Both the position numbers and the translations under genes were made by a program. The notes beneath the pieces were generated by a model, which was given only the letters and a program-made list of their open reading frames with translations, was not told the DNA's origin and did no database searches. A stretch of 64,000 nt of DNA from Marisa cornuarietis (taxonomy: Eukaryota; Mollusca; Gastropoda; Architaenioglossa; Ampullariidae), in assembly GCA_004794655.1 (NCBI GenBank), contig SMMW01000046.1, positions 1,214,001-1,278,000 on the forward strand, given 5' to 3'. This document shows, piece by piece, positions 10,034 through 20,941 of this stretch (its first letter is position 1; the number at the start of each line of letters is the position of its first letter).

Positions 10034-12680
10034 GGACGTGAATGTTCAGACGACTATGTACTGACCTTTCTTCTTACTTTAGTGGAAGCGATCAGAGTGA
10101 CTGCCGTATGTCCTGACACCATCTTGGGCTTTCTATTAAACGCTGGTTCAGGGACTTGCGCTGTGTGTATTTTAATTCCCTCATCTCGTATTATTATCTG
10201 TTTATGAGTTTACATGATTTACGTTACTTTGAAACGTTTGACCACACATTTTCAGTGTTTGCTACTTAACAACCATCCTGTTGAGTTCTTAACGACTTGC
10301 GCGTGTCACTGGTGCTGTTTAGCAACCTTCTTCGTCTTTTTTTTTGTCAGGAAAGTTCAGCCCATCAGGTGCAAGGATTGGCCGGCAGACCAGAGGTTCT
10401 CACAGCATTTTATGGGAACCTTTTGTCACCTTAAACCTAGTCCGCGATTTATGTTTGAACCGGAGCTCTTAATTAAGAATGAAGTTTAAGTCGAGGGCAA
10501 TCACCCGATCCTCCTTGATCAGGTTCAAACCAGAGAAAATCGTTTAATTAAGATAATGCAATAGTCTTAATGTCAGGAACTTTCTGATAATACATCTATG
10601 GCTTAATGTAATAGTGAAGAAAAACATGAAAGGAAAGAAAGTGTCAGCTGAATCGAAATGAAAGTTACATTTTAAGAACAAATCAAAAAAGTCATATTTT
10701 AAGAACAAATTGAATTTTGAATTCTCACTAGTAGGCTGGCTAGGATGCTCGCTAGGAACCTGTCAAAATCTCGAATGAACGCCACAGTTTGTCACCTTAA
10801 CCCCACTTACACTCTGAAGCTGTATCCTGGCAGATTAGTTTCAACCTAACGGCGGCAGAAGAAGGAGAAGTTGGGGTAGGGCGTTCATTTCTCGTGGCCG
10901 AGAGACGGGGAACTACTTCCGTTTAATAATTTGTGCAGCCCCTAGGTTATGGACCTTTTTATTTAAACTTGCTGTTATGGCTGTCCTCTTGCCTACATGC
11001 CATCCTAACCATCCTGCATGCCAGTCTGCGAGTTTGCCTACATGCCATCCTAAGATCCGTCAGTCTGCGAGAGTTTGCGAGACCGCTTGGGGTGGAGCCA
11101 GCACCATGGAAGCCTGCAAAAGCTTTTTGCCATTTGGGATGTCTGTTTGGACTGGCATGTAAGATGGGGCTTGCCTACGCTTTTATCCCTACCTCTACAA
11201 GCTGGCACGTGGTTTAGATTAAGTACTTTTGATGGCATGTACTAGAATAGAGTGAGTAGTCGCCCTATGCCCGCACACACACACACACAGTGAGAGAACA
11301 GACCAAGCGACCTACTGACCGAAGGTGGGTGGATAATCAATAAGATCTGCAGAAAATAATAATCAGGTAACGACGGCATACTGTACTTGACTTCTTTTAT
11401 AATTTAATCCATTTGTTGCCACCATGCTACCCGATAATAGGTGAGAGAGATTATAGCAGGACATCACGATTTTTTCTGTTGGGTCTCATCCTGACATTCA
11501 AATTGTCTACAGTTATATCAGGTTTGCCTGTGAAACAAAAGAAAACTAAACAAACTGAAGCGTCGCTGTCTATGGCATCAGTCTGTAGTCACAGTCTGCT
11601 CTCAGTCATGTTACATCCCTATGGAATATTTCTATTTCATCCATTTTTGTCGTGGTGGTATCGGCAGCAAAATGAATGATAGAGCAACCGTCGTGACAGA
11701 TGGTGGAAATTCTAACGGAGAAACTCGAGTTCAATTCTCACACTGGAACTGCAGTATGAGTTTCACTGATGGTGGAAGCGGATTGCTGGGAGGATAGGAC
11801 ACTAGCATTCGAGCCCGGAGGCACCCACACTAAGCGATTCAAGACCAGTCACTTCTCCCTAATCAACCCCCACTGTTGAATGACTTGGAGAAGGTACGGC
11901 GTGGACACACCCCAACATGTGGGTTGTCTGACCCTCTCTTGTACTTCACTCCCTATCCACCAACAAGCTTTGGGAACGATTATTATTATTATTCCAGTTA
12001 TACCTCGCAAAAATTGTGCGAAGAATCGGATCTTACTGTCCAGGATCTCAGGAGCTCTCGCGCAGGGACCCGACACGCGGAGGAGGGTGGAAGCCCCCCC
12101 CCCCCCGTGCAGTGAGATCCCACAGAACTGGCGGCCGTCGGCGCTGCAGTGAAAGCAGTCCGTTGGTAAAACAGATGTGACACATGAGTTTTCCAGCTTC
12201 GCCGTAGAGGATGCAGCTTGTGTGCCTGTGTGGGGGGGGGAAACAGAGGGGAGTTCATCTCGACTTGCGGCGAGCGGGCTTTGTTGCTAGTGTCTGCTGC
12301 ACCACACCAAGAGGGGGGTAGTGGGGTGGGGTGGGGTGATGGTGGCTGGTCTTGGCTGCTGGCTGCACCACAACTAAAGGACTAAGCAGAAGAAGAAAGG
12401 CAACACAACTTCTACTTGTTTTCTTCATCTTTTTCATTATGGACGCTCGTGTCACTCTGTTTAACAGAAGTGCAAATGTCAAGGGTCAGTGTAGGAGTGA
12501 GCTAGACGTAAACCTTATCTATAAGGTATTGCTATGCGCAGTGTGCTTCTTTTATTCTTGAATCTACTTTGCTCGGGTTTTTAATTTTTTTTTTTACTAA
12601 CTGTAGTAACTCTAAACGTGTTGTGAATTTATTTTAATGAAAACTTACTGTAACACAGTTCTCCTAGCACGCTAAACACG

Positions 12681-12683
<3 letters not shown>
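10034..12683. other. Non-coding stretch, nothing recognised
   Basis: No supported gene on either strand. At 10985-11075 a CCTACATGCCATCCTAA block is partly duplicated about 55 bp apart. Short AC, C and G homopolymer runs occur near 11275, 12097 and 12231. Open frames here show no domain, no signal peptide and no coherent splice sites. Confidence 0.35.

Positions 12684-12724
<41 letters not shown>
12684..12724. repeat. (GT)n microsatellite
   Basis: Pure GT run of about 41 bp. Confidence 0.96.
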
Positions 12725-12725
<1 letters not shown>

Positions 12726-12887
12726 ATAATTCATAGGATTTTGTTCTTTTACATTGTATACTTCCCTTGCATATGCAACATCTAGCCCTATCAATCAACA
12801 ATAATCTTTCTCGAACCACTGTTCATGAACCAAGCAGTCATTCCCATCCATGATGTTAGCAGGTTCCACAAAGAAGCGGGATCCCAT

Positions 12888-13050
12888 CCACAAACGCGCA
12901 ACACAACATCGACTAACGAGTAAAACATCGGCAAACAAGTAACATAAACATCTACGAACAAGCAACATGCACAATATCCACAAACATGTAACAAAACATC
13001 CACAAAAAACCAACACAAAATCCACAAACAAGAAACGCAACATCGGTAAA
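12888..13050. repeat. Degenerate ~22-bp minisatellite
   Basis: About seven diverged copies of an AACATCCACAAACAAGTAACA-like unit. Because the unit lacks stops on the minus strand it creates cysteine-rich open frames of about 90-110 codons that look hydrophobic but are repeat artefacts. Confidence 0.8.
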
Positions 13051-13267
13051 GAACCCTCCATCTGTACATCCGATGTGAGGCTGTATCATCTACAAAGAAA
13101 ACCTGCTGACTGTCCAAGGCTTCCGGATGTTTGTTGATTTCTTTTTAATTAAAAAAACATTTCATTTGTGTTGGTCCTTGGTCTGTTTTGGTTTTGATTC
13201 AGACCATACTGTAGACTTGAGAAAAACACGGTGACTATTGACTACGAGTACAGACGGAGGTCACAGT

Positions 13268-13542
13268 AAAAAAAAAAGTAAAGGTCATTCCAAAACCTTT
13301 TCAGGTCGTTGGGGAGTGAGGTGTTAGAGACCCCACTTTTCTCTGGGCCAGCTCTTACATGACGGTGGTGCCAATCTCCTCTCCCTCGCTGCTTTACCTT
13401 CCCCAACCGTCTAAGGAATCAGGTACCCATTCCCGTCAGCTGAGTCGACTGGGGGAAGTTTGCTGCGCTTATCGGGAATTGAACCATCGCGCTCTCGGTT
13501 CAGACGCCAGCGCTCTAACCACTCGGCCATCCGCTTCCCTTA
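13268..13542 (-). mobile_element. tRNA-derived SINE, family B, full-length copy
   Basis: On the minus strand the head reads GAAGCGGATGGCCGAGTGG..AGCGCTGG, with a B-box GGTTCAATTCC. This is tRNA-Leu-like (long variable region) and is followed by an unrelated body of about 190 bp and a poly-A/T end at 13268-13277. The flanks carry a perfect 11-bp target-site duplication, GAGGTCACAGT (13257-13267 and 13543-13553). Family members are at 15422-15603 and about 20709-20934. Confidence 0.9.
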
Positions 13543-13689
13543 GAGGTCACAGTGTGTGATCTTGACACACCTGTGCTGAATCCCCCCACCCCCACACAAA
13601 ACTTTACGAAAAGAACTACGAAAATAAGTCAATAGCAGAGCCTCCCTCTCTCACTAGTTCACTGGCTCACTTTGCTCCTAGCAGACGAC

Positions 13690-14088
13690 ACTTCAAGTTG
13701 TGTAGTGTGAGTGTGAAGTAAGTGAGACATTTTCAAGTTGTGTACTGTGAAGTAAGTGAGACATTTTCAAATTGTGTACTGTGAAGTAAGTGAGACATTT
13801 TCAAATTGTGTACTGTGAAGTAAGTGAGACATTTTCAAGTTGTGTACTGTGAAGTAAGTGAGACATTTTCAAGTTGTGTACTGTGAAGTAAGTGAGACAT
13901 TTTCAAATTGTGTACTGTGAAGTAAGTGAGACATTTTCAAGTTGTGTAGTGTGACTGTGAAGTAAGTGAGACATGTTCAAGTTGTGTACTGTGAAGTAAG
14001 TGAGACATTTTCAAATTGTGTACTGTGAAGTAAGTGAGACATTTTCAAGTTGTGTAGTGTGAGTGTGAAGTAAGTGAGACATTTTCGC
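13690..14088. repeat. 34-bp minisatellite, about 12 copies
   Basis: Unit ACATTTTCAAGTTGTGTACT plus GTGAAGTAAGTGAG. Two base variants alternate (CAAGTTG or CAAATTG). Three units carry a 6-bp longer linker (GTGTAGTGTGASTGTGAAG). Each unit contains a donor-like word (AAGTAAGTGA). Confidence 0.93.
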
Positions 14089-15162
14089 TTAACATGATAA
14101 ATGACTGTGCACACGGACACACTAAGTGTGTTCACAGCTGACACGTGAACGGAGGCATTGCACATACTATTCTGATGGAGCTTAGTGAGCAGTGTGTGTG
14201 GTGGTAGCGCTGGTGAAGCAAACTGTGAGACCTGCTCCATGATGGACAGAAAAAAGGGGGATGGGGAGGGGAAGAGCTCTCTTCGCTTGAAACAATGCAA
14301 ACGGAAGGCAACGGTGTGTGAGCCAGCTATTGCTGACAACACATCCCAAACACAACAAACATCGCCAGCCTCATGTTGTCTTCAAACACACACAAGCTCC
14401 TCCGCCCATCGCCTCCACTGACTGGCTTCTAAAGAAACATTTTCTGCTAAACCAATTAGTTCTCGCTCCACCTCTAGTTCTTCCTTCTTTTTGTTTTTGT
14501 TTTTTTTTAAATAGTGATTTGTTTCCTTCTCTCCATCTCTTCTTCGGCTTATCGATGTTCACAAAAAATAATACCCATATTCTGAGGAGCTGGTATCCAG
14601 TGTTTATTGAGCTGAACGAGGCGCTTGAAAACATAATGAACATAGCATGTAATTGTTATCTTCGTAGTTTGTGTGATCAAGGCCCGAATACTTCTGGTTC
14701 TTGCCTCCACACCAGATTTTTTTTCCTCTCTCTCTCTCTCTCCCTTTTGATATCTTGACTTTGAATGGTGCATCATTTAAAGCTGCGTACGAAAAATTAA
14801 ACAGGTATGTGTTCATACTGCAGCGATGATGGATTTGAATATTTTATATATAAATGTTTTAGAATAAGACAGAAAATAATGTTTTAACGTTTGTATTTGT
14901 AAACATCGTAAATATGTGAGTTTATATGTGAGTAATGTTAATAAAGGCAGATACTAGATATTTGGTGCATTTACCTTTTTCTGTCCTTAAAATACGATCT
15001 GACATATTAGTGAATAGACTGTGGTGTGACTGATAATATGACCGTATCATGGTATGATGGTTGTAACTGCAAGTGATGTGCGAGATATTGCCATGTCAGT
15101 AACCCATCCCGAAATGCCAATGGCAACAGAATAAAATAGTTGTCTGTCTTGTCAGTTTCTCT
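14089..15162. other. Non-coding stretch
   Basis: No gene supported. A 146-codon plus-strand frame at 14318-14758 has low-complexity runs (LSLSLSLL over a CT tract) and no domain. Confidence 0.35.
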
Positions 15163-15220
15163 TTCTCTCTCTCTCTCTCTCTCCGTGTGTGTGTGGGGTG
15201 TGTGTGTGTGTGTGTGTGTG
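15163..15220. repeat. (CT)n followed by (GT)n
   Basis: A CT run at 15163-15183 is followed by GT runs to 15220. Confidence 0.95.
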
Positions 15221-15421
15221 CATTGTCTATAATCAGCATGTCATCTTTCATGTTTGCTGCATATAGAACCGAAAAGGAGAAATTATAAATTGTCATTTAT
15301 CCATCGTGCGAGCGCATGTGTGTTTTTAGATAGCGGAATATCCCCGCTTTCACCATTTTCAACTTCAAGAGAGGCTCTATAACCGAAGATGAACCTGACA
15401 TTTACCAGCATACACAAGGAT

Positions 15422-15603
15422 GGGGAAGCGGATGGCCGAGTGGTTAGAACGCTGGCGTCCGAACCGAGAGCGCTGGTTCAATTCCCGATGAGCGCAGCAA
15501 ACTTCCCCCAGTCCACCCAGCTGACGGGAATGGGTACCTGACTCTAACACCTCACTCCCCAACGACCTGAAAAGGTTATGGAATGACCTTTACCCTGTTA
15601 CCT
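15422..15603 (+). mobile_element. tRNA-derived SINE, family B, short copy
   Basis: The head GGGAAGCGGATGGCCGAGTG and box B GGTTCAATTCC match the 13.3 kb copy. About 90 bp of the body (around the CCTCTCCCTCGCTGC part) is missing. A perfect 12-bp target-site duplication, ATACACAAGGAT, flanks it (15410-15421 and 15604-15615), so the shorter form may have inserted as such or lost its centre later. Confidence 0.9.
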
Positions 15604-15615
15604 ATACACAAGGAT

Positions 15616-16400
15616 AACTCACGCTTAGCCACACCAGCCAGGTCTCTCTCTCTCTCTTATTACTTATACTACAATACTACTCACAATGGAATGACGTGGC
15701 TGCCATGGTTAGGGAAGTTCGCGAATCCAGTTAATTTGTAAGGGTCAACGGCCTAACAAGAAAGAATTTGAATTTTGTGTCTTTGAGTCTTTTTCTCTCT
15801 CGCTCTTTCCGGCTCGCTCACGCCCGAGCTTCTCTCGGTGTCTGGGTGGGAGTTGTTTGAAATTAGCCGTCACCTTGCAGTGAACACTACTCCCTCGCCT
15901 CACGTGTAGGTTTGAGCCGACCTGAACATGAAAACGTCACGTGAGAGGAGGTCACGTGAGGGGGTCAGACCAGGATGCACAGCGCTGCTGTCATCTGAAA
16001 CACTGAGCTCACTCACGAAAACATTTGACAATCTTGTCCAGCGTCGTCAGGAAACTGCTCATCTGTCCCACCCATCAGAGTTTGACGGCGGTCACCACTG
16101 TCCGCAGGGTCCCTGGTGTTCATGGTCTGTGAATAACTGTCAGCATTCACAACGATCATCGTCAAGACACGTTGACCTACCCCGACTCCCTCCCTCTAAC
16201 CAGGCAGTTTCAGTCCTCAGCTCCTCCTTATACCTACAAATTGTACAGTTGTCGTATAAGCCTCTCGGGCATCATGGGAAGTTAACCAAGGTTAATTAAT
16301 AATTAGCGTCGATATCAGGCAGCAAAAAAATTCTGTGCTAGGATTTTTTTTCCCCTTCGGAGAGTTGCTGCGCTGTCTTTAGCCCATGCCAAATGTTGCC
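15616..16400. other. Non-coding stretch
   Basis: No supported gene. A 123-codon plus-strand frame at 15928-16299 has no recognisable feature. Confidence 0.35.
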
Positions 16401-16401
16401 G

Positions 16402-17130
16402 CCCGCGCATGCGCGGGGATGCCATTTCACCCGTTGAACCCTGCATTACTTCCCTTTGCGCCTCGGTTCGCCTCGCAAGAAGTATCTCCACTTTCTTTTG
16501 TTTTTGCTCCCCGAAATATTTCCCGCAAATAGTCCACGTCTTCGCGCTCCGTCGACGAAAGGCTTACTCATGCCCCACTCCCTCTCACCTCCCAGCTGAG
16601 TGGGCAAGCTACGATGACAGTTACTCCTGGGCACAGGAAGTGTGCAAGGAACTGATTAACCCTCTGACTGCAAGACGCATAAATTGTTTCGCGCGCCCGT
16701 CTGTGGCTTTCCGTTCCGTTATCTGTGTGGTTCCCTGGATGCTGCGCGTGAGACACGCACGCCAAAGACCTGGCGCCAAGATTAAGTCAATGCACGAGAA
16801 AGAAAGTACTCCCGTTATGAACACACGTGTAAACACAATGCTGGAGAGAATGTTGATGGGGGCTGTGGTTATGAACAACATGGAATCATTTCAACGCTGG
16901 TCAGATCTGACGGAGTCACCCAGTGCTCTGTCACTCACAAGTCTTCAGGACCACCTCTTACATCCACAAACACTTTCTGTCAGACTTGCAGGAGCACCAG
17001 AGCGCATTTCATCCACATACACACACTTTCATCAAATTTTGTCAAAAGCCATATACATTCAGCACTTTATTCCATAACAGAGTAAAATAGCAAGCAAGCA
17101 GTCGCCAGACAAAAAAAAAAAAAAAAAAAA
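16402..17130 (+). other. Long open frame (222 codons) with NRF-1-like site and A20 tract
   Basis: A frame with ATG at 16409 and stop at 17075-17077 starts within a GCGCATGCGC palindrome in a CpG-rich patch. About 34 bp after the stop lies a run of about 20 A (17111-17130) with no AATAAA before it. No domain, signal peptide or membrane segment is convincing, and composition is unlike the mannanase exons. It could be an orphan or retrocopied frame, but chance is the simplest reading. Confidence 0.2.
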
Positions 17131-18637
17131 GGTCCAAGGACCATTACGGTAGTCCTAGATGTTTAACAAAATGTCCTCTGGACTACACAAGAACCGGCTC
17201 CGACTTTCTACAGAAAGGTCCTAAGTCCAGATGAAAGCTTTACATAAAAGATCAAGATGAAAAGATAAAAATAAACTTTAAAAGCGAACGTTTAGGGAGA
17301 GGTAAAAAAAACGGTTATTGTTATGTGGAAATAACTTGTGAAACATGGAAGCGAGGGGCTGCGCATCCCAAGCTGCCTCATCCGGTCCGCAGGTCGGTGC
17401 AGCAGCCGATGGCGTCCAAGTCTGCGAGGCTGGCATGTGGCCGCATGGCGGTGAGCACAGCTCTGTTGTAGCCGCGCTGACAGGCAAGATTTATTGGCCA
17501 ACACGTTCTATTTTGAAAACAAACAAATTGAAAACGAGCCCCCCTGCGTACGCAGAAGAGGATGGGTAGGGGTATAATAGTGTGTGGTGGAGGAGAGAGC
17601 TCGGGGGGGGGGGAACTGTACGAGGTTGAAGAGAAGGTAAAACTGTAAAAGCCAAACCTGGGGGAACGTGTGATTTCCGAAACGGAAATTTGAGTGTCAA
17701 CCCTTTTTTTTCCTCCCTCGCCGGAAGGAAATTATTTTAGAGCTCTTGTTTCCAGCTGGAGGGTTATCTTCGGAGGCTTAAATGGAGTGTAGAGCAGGTC
17801 GTTTGTGAGGGTTTAGCGCTCCTGCTGCAGGCTGGAAGTGATCAATTTGTCTCCCATTGACAAATACACATGTCCAAGAAGAAGCTTGATGACAGATGAG
17901 GTAAGCGACGAGGAAATGTTTAATAAACAAGAGGAAACCAATACTGCAGAGGATTGTCTAACCTGAGTGTGACAGACATTGAGCTATTTGTTGGAAGGTA
18001 GATCGTGGCTAGAAGATGGTCATAATTAACAGGGGGGGGGGTTCAAAGAAGAAAAGGAGTTATTTAAGTTGAAAATGACAGCTAGTCCTCAATCTTGGCT
18101 TGTCAGTCATAATAATATCGGTGAATAGAGTACCAGAGTACTGTAGCTGTCGTGTTTGAAGAAGGAAAAGAGGTGTGTGTGAAACTCATTGTCCACAAAC
18201 CCATGATGACTGCGTCTACCCGACATTACCCGGCCAGTTCCCCGTCAGGTTCATTGTATCAAGCATGTACTCCCCTGGATTCATCCCCCCCCCCAGTAAC
18301 TCATCTCAGTCTTTATCCCCGGTTTAACTTGGGTTTTATTAAGCTTGTACTTAACCAGATTTTATCCCTCTTGTTCCCCACCGAGTTGTACCCAGACGAA
18401 AGAGAATCGTTTCTTCAGGCCTCGCGTGTATTTTTGCCTCTTCCTAACGACAGTACTCGACTCCTATAATAATAAGTACTAAAACAATAAAAATAGAATA
18501 AATATTCTGTTGAAATAAGTGTATTTCCCTTAGTCTATGCAGACAAAAGCGGATGTGCTTGTTCTAACATTGAATCACGTGATCAGTAGGCAACATGCGG
18601 TTTATATCCATGGTTATTTAAGAGCATTCAAGAATGA
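17131..18637. other. Non-coding stretch
   Basis: Nothing supported. At 18245-18390 the word TCNTTGTATCAAGCATGTACT recurs loosely as TTATTAAGCTTGTACTTAACC, an old degenerate repeat. Confidence 0.35.
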
Positions 18638-18662
18638 GTGTGTGTGTGTGTGATGTGTGTGC

Positions 18663-18725
<63 letters not shown>
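18638..18725. repeat. (GT)n microsatellite, interrupted
   Basis: About 88 bp of GT with GATG, GC and TATA interruptions in its first third and a pure 3' part. Confidence 0.96.
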
Positions 18726-18727
<2 letters not shown>

Positions 18728-19292
18728 GCCTAATAACAAATAATCAGCACAGTGACAAAACCCAGTCTTAAGGCAAAGGGACATAACTAGCGTGATTTAA
18801 TTATGGGAGAGACGGTCAAATAAATGACGAAAGAGAGTTCCCGAAGAAAAAGAAATTCTAAAGAAAAAAAAAAGAGTAAGAGATGAAGACGATGTTGGTG
18901 TAATGCAAGCTGTTTGCTTTAACAGATGCCGGACTGAGGCAGCGGAGACAGCAGTGGCGGTCTCGCCGCTAAGTGGCGCCACTTGTGCCACTTGACGTCA
19001 TCATGTGAACAAACGACGTTGCCACCGGCAATTTACAGGTAATTGATCTCCTATAAACTCCTCTCCTGAGCCAGCGATAGCTTAATTTTTGATGGAGAGA
19101 TAGCTACTTCCATGATGTCTATCGGTAGACAAGGAGAAAGCCTTCTGACAAAGATACCGCGGATTTTATGGTCACAGAACAGTGAGGAGAAAACTCACAC
19201 AGACGATAGGCATCTTTCTGCTTCTGAGAGTGGCTTCCCCTGAAATCAGATAAATCTCGAGACAAGGCCGATGTAAGCGCACAATGGGGCAT

Positions 19293-19294
<2 letters not shown>

Positions 19295-19353
<59 letters not shown>

Positions 19354-19364
19354 TGTGCGCGTGT
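19295..19364. repeat. (GT)n microsatellite ending in GCGCGT
   Basis: About 54 bp of pure GT followed by GCGCGTGTGCGCGTGT. Confidence 0.96.
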
Positions 19365-19724
19365 ATGGTATGAAGGGTGAGTCGGTCTGTGATTCTGGTA
19401 TAAGAGGGTGACAATCAACTGAGGGAAGTAGGGTGAGGAGAGAGAGAGAGAGAGAGAAAGAACACGAGAACCTTATTTTTCAAGTTGTCAAAGACTGGAA
19501 TGTTAAATTTTCGGCAGCAGTGCGTCGTTTGCAAACGTTCAGGCGTCCCCGAGAAGGCAAGGAATGCAGGTTAATTTATTTACAACAAATGCAGCGTGGG
19601 TATCAAACAGGCTGACGGTATGTGCTGCGAGAAAATACAGCTTGCAGGGCCACTGACGTCCGGTGCCGGGAGGGTAGTCCTGGCTGCAACAGGCGCCTTA
19701 CCATCCGGGAACAAACTGGAGAGG

Positions 19725-19995
19725 AATAGCTATATATCGAGCAGCAAAACAGAAATATGTAGCTATCGAGCAGCGATATTTAGCTACTCTCGCTTCATAG
19801 CTACAGCCCCTGAAGACAGTTAGCTATCTAGCAAGGAGATAACAAAGTCAACCTATCGACCATCAAAATGTGAGGCTTGGCTTACGAGTAATGAAATCGT
19901 GAGATATAGCTACGAAACAAGACAATTCAGAGGTTTAACTATCAATTAACAACATGATTTAATGATTTAGCTGTCGAGCAGCATGAAAGCTTAAT
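19725..19995. repeat. Degenerate TAGCTATCGAGCAGC repeat
   Basis: The words TAGCTATATATCGAGCAGC, TAGCTATCGAGCAGC, TTAGCTATCTAGCAAG and TTAGCTGTCGAGCAGC recur at irregular spacing over about 270 bp. This is an old minisatellite. Confidence 0.55.
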
Positions 19996-20478
19996 CCGAA
20001 GTATAGGTTTGAAGTATTTGTGGTTTATATACAATGCTATAGTCAACAATGGCAGTTGTGTGTTTTCTAGAAACCTAATGCAAATCACCCGAATCTTAAT
20101 TTAATCCTACAAACCTCATTCTCTTAAAGAAGAAAAAAAAATGGTCATGAGACCAAGACTCCACTTTGCTATCAGTATCTCGGCCGTCAAGCAGCGACAG
20201 GAACTCGGGGGCTTTGCTACTCCATCGTTATCTGTCTCTGGTCTGTCGACAGCGTGTCTCATATCGATATTACAGTCAGTAGCAGCGACAAAGACCTTCT
20301 TGTTGTTATTTGCTGACAAAAATGCTCTGACAATAACTCTCACTCACTCCAGTGGATGTTTTCAAGTAAGCTGCCAGTTGAAAGCCGCAGTTTTTTTTCA
20401 TAAACCGTTTTATCGTTTTCATCAAGTTTTTATCGTTGTTTTTGTTTTCGACAACGCATTTCCCTGAGCTGAGCTGAG

Positions 20479-20480
<2 letters not shown>

Positions 20481-20543
<63 letters not shown>
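20481..20543. repeat. (GT)n microsatellite
   Basis: 63 bp of pure GT preceded by three GAGCT words. Confidence 0.97.
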
Positions 20544-20548
<5 letters not shown>

Positions 20549-20708
20549 GAGAGAGCGAGAGAAAGAAAGAGCAGAAGGGGACAACCACTGTGTATCACAT
20601 CTTGAGTTTGGAGCAATATCGTAGCTAAGGACAGTATGATGTATTAATTTATCAGTGGAAGATGAATGAACTGGACTATGCTAAATATAGCTTAAACAAC
20701 GGTAAATG

Positions 20709-20934
20709 TTGGGAGTAGGGGGAAGTGAGGTGTTAGAGACTTCCCTTTTCTAGAGGCTCAGCTCTCCATCTTCTCTCCCTCTCGCTGTTTCACCTTTCCC
20801 CAGCCCTCTGTGTAGGCAGGAAAACATTTCAGACAGCTGAGTTGACTGGAGAAAATTTCGATGCGTCACACGAGTATTGAACTGCAGTTTCTCCGTGCTC
20901 TTACCACTCTGCTATCCGCTTCCAAGAAAGGTTC
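20709..20934 (-). mobile_element. tRNA-derived SINE, family B, old copy
   Basis: The same order of blocks as the 13.3 kb element on the minus strand (GGAAGCGGATAGC head, GACTGGGGAAA-type centre, CTCTAACACCTCACTTCCCC end) but with many substitutions. A 7-bp match, GTAAATG, flanks it at 20702-20708 and 20935-20941, a possible worn target-site duplication. Confidence 0.75.
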
Positions 20935-20941
20935 GTAAATG

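Noticed and set aside
12791..13117. Cysteine-rich membrane protein on the minus strand
   Set aside because: It is produced by a degenerate 22-bp repeat.
15430..15500. Functional tRNA-Leu gene
   Set aside because: The tRNA-like head is imperfect, is followed by a SINE body, and is flanked by a target-site duplication.
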